Assembly (NCBI RefSeq): GCF_000715075.1
Contig: NC_134089.1
Span: 102,865,157 to 102,929,156 of the forward strand
Direction: 5' to 3'
Length of the DNA stretch: 64,000 nt
DNA from: Nicotiana tabacum
Lineage: Eukaryota > Streptophyta > Magnoliopsida > Solanales > Solanaceae
Shown here: positions 59,623 to 64,000 of the stretch, in pieces
Layout: each line of letters opens with the position of its first letter
How positions within the stretch are numbered: position 1 is the first letter of the stretch
Program-made: the position numbers and the translations under genes
The notes under the pieces: model-generated
Seen by the model: only the letters and a program-made list of their open reading frames with translations
The model's database searches: none
Told to the model about the DNA's origin: nothing

Positions 59623-62541
59623 TGGCGTCGGACACCACTGTTAGGCAAGCCAACACTAAATAATCAATTTAGTTCTCGTTTTAGTATTTTTGAAATCATG
59701 ATTTTTCTTCAATTTAATAGTAAAAGATGGACTTTACAGAATATATAATAATATTTTAACAATTTTAATACTGAATAACCCATAATCATCCTAAAACCCG
59801 GTATCACGAGTGCATGAGCATTTACTAAGGAATAAAATAAAATATAATAAAATTCCGAAATACAATTTGGACAGAAGGAAAATACCATTACTCTGAAGGA
59901 GACTCTGTTGGCTGTGAGTCGTCTCGAGAGATGCAGCTCAATTAAATCTCTGTATCAACCATGCCGCTACGCCCACTAGGCCACTAGACATGCATGTGCT
60001 TGTGCAACAAAAATGCACAGCAAGTGTAGTATGAGTACAAAAGTAACATGTACCCAGTAAGTATTCAGTCTAACCTCGAAAAAGTAGTAACGAGAGGTCG
60101 ACTTCGACACTTACTAGTAGTCTAATAATATCGGGTATAGTAAAGAAGTGAATGAATATGAGCCAGATTAAATATATGAAATAAACAAGTATAAAATACG
60201 TAGTACAATTTTCCTCTTTACAATTTACTCAAGCTCTCAACTAGCAAGTTCCCTCTGTAACCGGAGCATATATATAGATATAGTGGATATCATCAAAGAG
60301 GTTGTCATAATTCAAATCAGGGAAAAACCCTCAGATACACTAGCTTCTAGCCAAAAGTTGCGCATGATTCCATAAGAAAGAATATATATACATATAGGAA
60401 ATGGAGAGGCGTACGGCCCGATCCAACATAAAAGTACATTGTGCAATGCCAAGGGTCAAACGGCGCGAACCATAAATGCATATATTAACCTGCTGAGGCG
60501 ATCGGCCCGCTTCCATGAAAGTAGCAGAAGGAAATACCTCGCTCGCGAATCATACGTGCGACGCGGTCAAATTTAAATTTAAGGAGTTACCCCGCTCACG
60601 AATTATACATGCGATGCGATCGAATATAGGTTTAAAGAATTACCCCGCTCGCGGATCATATGTGTGATGCGGTTACACATTGATTTCTTAAGTTATTAAG
60701 GTATTCCTCGATTCTCTTTAAATTACGAATTTCAAATGAAAGATTTTTAAGTTCCCAACGTTTCCTCAATTTCAACTCCTTTCAGAACATTTAATAAGTT
60801 AACTCAATCTTGCTTCTTCTCGGACAAGCAATAAACATAATTTAACAACAATATCAACAAGGTATGATGTAAGCCTAAAACTACCCGGACATAGGCATAG
60901 CTAGTATCTACGTATGGGCTCTCGTCACCTCGTGCGTATGTAGCCCCACAAATAGAAGCACATTATATTTTAGTTCACCTATGAAGTTAATTCCCTCTTA
61001 CAAGGTTAGAAAGGGACTTACCTCGCTCCGAAATTCCATAACCGGCTCCCAAACCCTTCTGACAACTCAAAGCCATGTTCAATGCTCCAAAACTAGTCAA
61101 TAATGATGCAAACTCATAAATACATACTCCAATACTCATTAAAATACTATTTATAACAATTCCCAACTTCGCTTGAAAAGTCGATAAAATCGCCCTCGGG
61201 CCCACGTGCCCGGATTCCAAATTTTTTTGAAGATAAATTTTGCTCATGACATCACAAACTCAAATATATAATTTATTATCAATTCCATGTCCAAAATTTG
61301 TGATAAAATCCAAATACACAATATTCTAGCATTTTCCACCAAAACCCCAATTTCTACTAGTTTCCATGTTCAAATCTACGTAAACTCATGTATTTAACTC
61401 AAAATTGTGAAGAAAGAACTTACCTCATTATGATTGATGAAGATGGCACTCCAATGTGCTCCAAATCAGCTCCCTTGGGTGAAAATGAAATGAAATAGAG
61501 TTAAAGAAAACACTATCAGCCCCGACTTTCGTACCTGCGGTCACTTTACTGCTTCTGCGGTCTATCCCCCAGTTGCCAATTCCGCTTCTGTGCCTTCCTT
61601 TTCGCAGGTGCGGTCTCGCTTCTGCAGTGAGATAACCGCATATGCGGTCGCAGCACTTCCCTACCAAACACATCTGCGCCCCTTTGGCCACTACTGCGGC
61701 TTCGCACCTGCGGCTAAAACCTCTCAAGAGCAGTTACACCAGATGACAACAGGCTTAGAAATCTTTATAAGGTCGAATTCAATTCGTTAACCACTCGGAA
61801 TCCATCTGAGGCCCGCGGGACCCCATCCAATCACATCGACCTGTTCCAAAATATAACGCGGACCTGCTCGAGGCTTCAAATCATATCAAACAACGCTAAA
61901 ACCATGAATCGCATTCCAATTCAAGTTTAACGAACTTTAGAACTTCAAACTTCTACATTCGATGCCGAAACCTATCAAATCACGTCCGATTGACCTTAAA
62001 ATTTTTACACAAGTGACATTTGACATTATAGACCTACTCTAACTTCCGAAATCGGAATCCGAACCCGATATCAAAAGGTCAACTTCCGGTCAAACTTCTC
62101 AAAAACCTTCAAATTTCTAACTTTCGCCAAATGGCTCCAAAATGACCTACGGAGCTCCAAATCCACTTTCGAACTCGCTCCCTATACCGGAATCACCATA
62201 CCGAGCTATTCTTAGACTCAGAATTCCGATCGAACATTGATAAAATTGAAATGCACTTCAACCCAAATTTATGAAATTCTTCCATAATGCTAACTTCCAC
62301 AATAGGCGCTGAAATGCTCTCCGATCATCCAAAACCCGATCCGAACATACGCCCAAGTCCGAAATTATCATATGAACCTGCTGGAACCTTCAAATTCGTT
62401 CCCCAGGTCGTTTACTCTAAAATCCAATCTTAGTCAATTCTTCCAACCCAATGCTTTTGAAATGAGAATTTTCTTTTCAATTCAACTCAGAACTTCCCAA
62501 AATTCAGTCTTAACCACGCGTATAAGTCAAAATACCTAAAG
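59623..62541 (-). mobile_element. Family-G LTR after element F
   Basis: It carries no protein-coding frame. Block order follows 22265-25050, with about 2.9 kb colinear. Motif boxes CTCGCTCACGAAT-type at 60540-60660 (a local three-copy repeat) lie in a part shared with 23040-23150 in the other copy, which has two copies. Confidence 0.75.
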
Positions 62542-62861
62542 TAGTCGGTTAGGGTTTGGTTGTAATTGGGTTTAAATATGGGTATAAGAATTGACATAGG
62601 CCATTAGATTGGAGGAATAGATGACTAAGATTAAATCTTGCATTTAAGTGGAGAGTGAGCTAATGGGTTGGGAAGAGTGGGCCTTTGTCTTACTGGGCCA
62701 CTAAAATCCGAAAATGAGCTCCCAATTGGCCCAAATTTAATTCTTTCTCATTAAATAAAATAAAAATACTACCAAAATATACTAATTAATCTTAGTTAAT
62801 AAGAATAAATTATTAAACTGAACTATATATTAAAGTGAAAATATTTTTGGTATTGTTTAAC

Positions 62862-62912
<51 letters not shown>

Positions 62913-63066
62913 TAAAAGAAATATTACAAAACTATTTTTGTGTGTTTTAAATATGTTTTAAAATTAAAACTAAAAGTTGACTGAAATTCTATTAAAATGA
63001 AAATAGGTAAATATTTTTAAAATATTACTTTTAAAAGTTGCACGGGTCAAAGATTACGTGCTTACA
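62542..63066 (-). mobile_element. Piece 3 of the A2 3' LTR
   Basis: It runs from the break of the family-G LTR to the LTR end TTACA at 63066. It is AT-rich like 4700-5181 of A1, including the 'CCCAA...AATT' block near 62730 that matches the one near 4840. Confidence 0.6.
62862..62912. repeat. Compound (TA)n(GA)n microsatellite
   Basis: About 27 bp of TA followed by about 24 bp of GA, inside the AT-rich end of the A2 LTR. Expected to vary in length among individuals. Confidence 0.9.
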
Positions 63067-64000
63067 ACTGCCCCTCTTTGCTTGGAAACACGAAGAGTTT
63101 TTGGAGCAAAGAACAATAAGCAACGTAATTGATTTATGAACCGAAGCTTATTCAAAATGAAATAAAGATAGACAAAAGATTGTGACCGAGCCATGGTAAT
63201 CTGAGCTGCCTACATATCATTGGCTATAAAAGAATTAGGCCAGGTGTAGTTCAAAAGTGAATGAAGTGATGGAGTGTTGAGAGGATGAGAGAGTCGAGTG
63301 AGGTACTGTTCCATCGAGGTTCCGGTCCGCGATCCTGTTATTACATCAAAATCAAAATCTAAATGAACTAAACATGCCTATCAGCTATGAGTTACAAGAT
63401 TCCTATCTATAAGTCTTCTGAATCTTGATCTTGAGTCTTGAATGGTTCTTCATGTAGTCTTTTGATTTGAACCTTGATGCTTGCAAGCTGCAAGTGCTGA
63501 TTCATGACCGGACATGGTGCTCGTGACTTCAGCTATGTCTTGAGCAGTTCACATCTTTCATCTGTTTCTGCATTTTGGATTCACTTCTTTTTTTTTTCTT
63601 TTATTCTTGATGGAAACCTTCTTTTGGTCATCTCGGACTGTCGACTCGCATTCTTGAGGCGAGCTTCTGCTACTTATAACTTGAATTGAATTTTGAAATA
63701 ACTTCCCTCATTCTCCAGGTGGGCACCAGCTACTGACTTGAAATTTGAAGAAAACTAGAAGTTAAATTCTGAAATGACTTCCCTCATTCCCAGGTAGGCT
63801 CCTTCTACTACAGCAAAATAGACAAAACAAAAGAAACTTTTCTGCCAAGTTTGCACTAGAAAGATTTGTGAGTTATTAGAAAAACTAAAAATCATTTATG
63901 CTATTAGTGAAGGAGCCTGTGTTATTGATGAAGGATGCAATGATGAGAGTAAAATTAAAGACTCGACTAGGATGTGTGTCTCTTGTGAGTAAAACCAAGA
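63067..64000 (-). mobile_element. 3' interior of element A2 with polypurine tract
   Basis: The minus-strand AAGCAAAGAGGGGCAGT at 63083-63067 is the plus-strand primer, directly before the LTR. The CTACGTATC-type box recurs near 63182-63255. A duplicated 77-bp segment (TGAAATAACTTCCCTCATTC and TGAAATGACTTCCCTCATTC) lies near 63695 and 63772. No gene is seen; the frame at 63504 is not supported. Confidence 0.6.

Larger units (their letters stand above)
49119..62541 (-). mobile_element. Family-G LTR, minus strand, split by element F and truncated
   Basis: The left end TGTCACGACCC at 49119 pairs with the solo LTR at 22238. Only 30 bp precede F; the LTR resumes at about 59618 and matches 22265-25050 nearly to the end. 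It then breaks off at about 62541, missing about 85 bp that hold the LTR start. A CCGCA motif block lies at 61525-61740. No target duplication is found because the right end is lost; AAGGT is the left flank. Confidence 0.75.
36851..63066 (-). mobile_element. 3' LTR of element A2, split into three pieces by nested elements
   Basis: Piece 1 (36851-37019) begins TGTCACACC as in A1. Piece 2 (47543-49118) resumes after E: the flank continues with AGATCGGGTAAGGAATTCTG as in A1 near 3080. Piece 3 (about 62544-63066) ends GTGCTTACA beside a polypurine tract. Together they give about 2.27 kb, as in A1 (2.29 kb). E and family-G LTR sequence fill the gaps. The interior of A2 lies right of 63066, so this is the 3' LTR of a minus-strand element. 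Confidence 0.75.

Noticed and set aside
62862..62912. TA-rich origin or attachment region
   Set aside because: A plain microsatellite; nothing else supports such a role.

Overview
The window looks like constitutively heterochromatic DNA of a flowering plant. The LTR families (termini TGTAACGAC...GGTCGTGACA, TGTCACACC...TTACA) and the plant LINE with a DUF4283-type ORF1 suggest the nightshade family, possibly Nicotiana; that assignment is an inference from remembered repeat families. I find no intact gene and no host gene. Almost every base belongs to a transposable element or an array inside one, and every element coding region is broken by stops and frameshifts.

Left block (1-16228). Positions 1-2893 are the non-coding interior of a minus-strand LTR element (A1), followed by its primer-binding site and 5' LTR (2894-5181). 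A1 sits in the 5' LTR of a Tat-like Ty3/gypsy element, B (5182-16228). B carries degenerate gag, protease, RT, two RNase H domains and integrase on +. A 0.6 kb array of roughly 27-bp units follows, then a multi-exon antisense gene on -.

Middle block (16229-36850). A 5'-truncated minus-strand LINE (16525-30426) has a 14-bp target-site duplication. A non-autonomous LTR element D (19932-28287, duplication CAACA) splits its ORF2, and D holds a minus-strand solo LTR (22238-25137, duplication ATTTT). Right of the LINE lie two apparent inverted-repeat DNA elements, each built around a tandem array of hairpin-like units (88 bp and 43 bp). The first is interrupted by a plus-strand solo LTR (31742-34707, duplication CAAAT).

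Right block (36851-64000). One LTR of a second A-family element (A2, minus strand) is stretched over 26 kb. It contains the gypsy chromovirus E (37020-47537, duplication TCTGC) and a minus-strand LTR G (49119 to about 62541). G in turn contains a second chromovirus, F (49149-59622). The A2 LTR ends at 63066 beside a polypurine tract, and A2's interior runs off the window.

E and F have the order gag, protease, RT, RNase H, integrase, chromodomain and an initiator-Met primer site. The LTR elements and LINE once copied themselves through RNA. What remains is a layered record of insertions, decayed mostly through C-to-T type changes.
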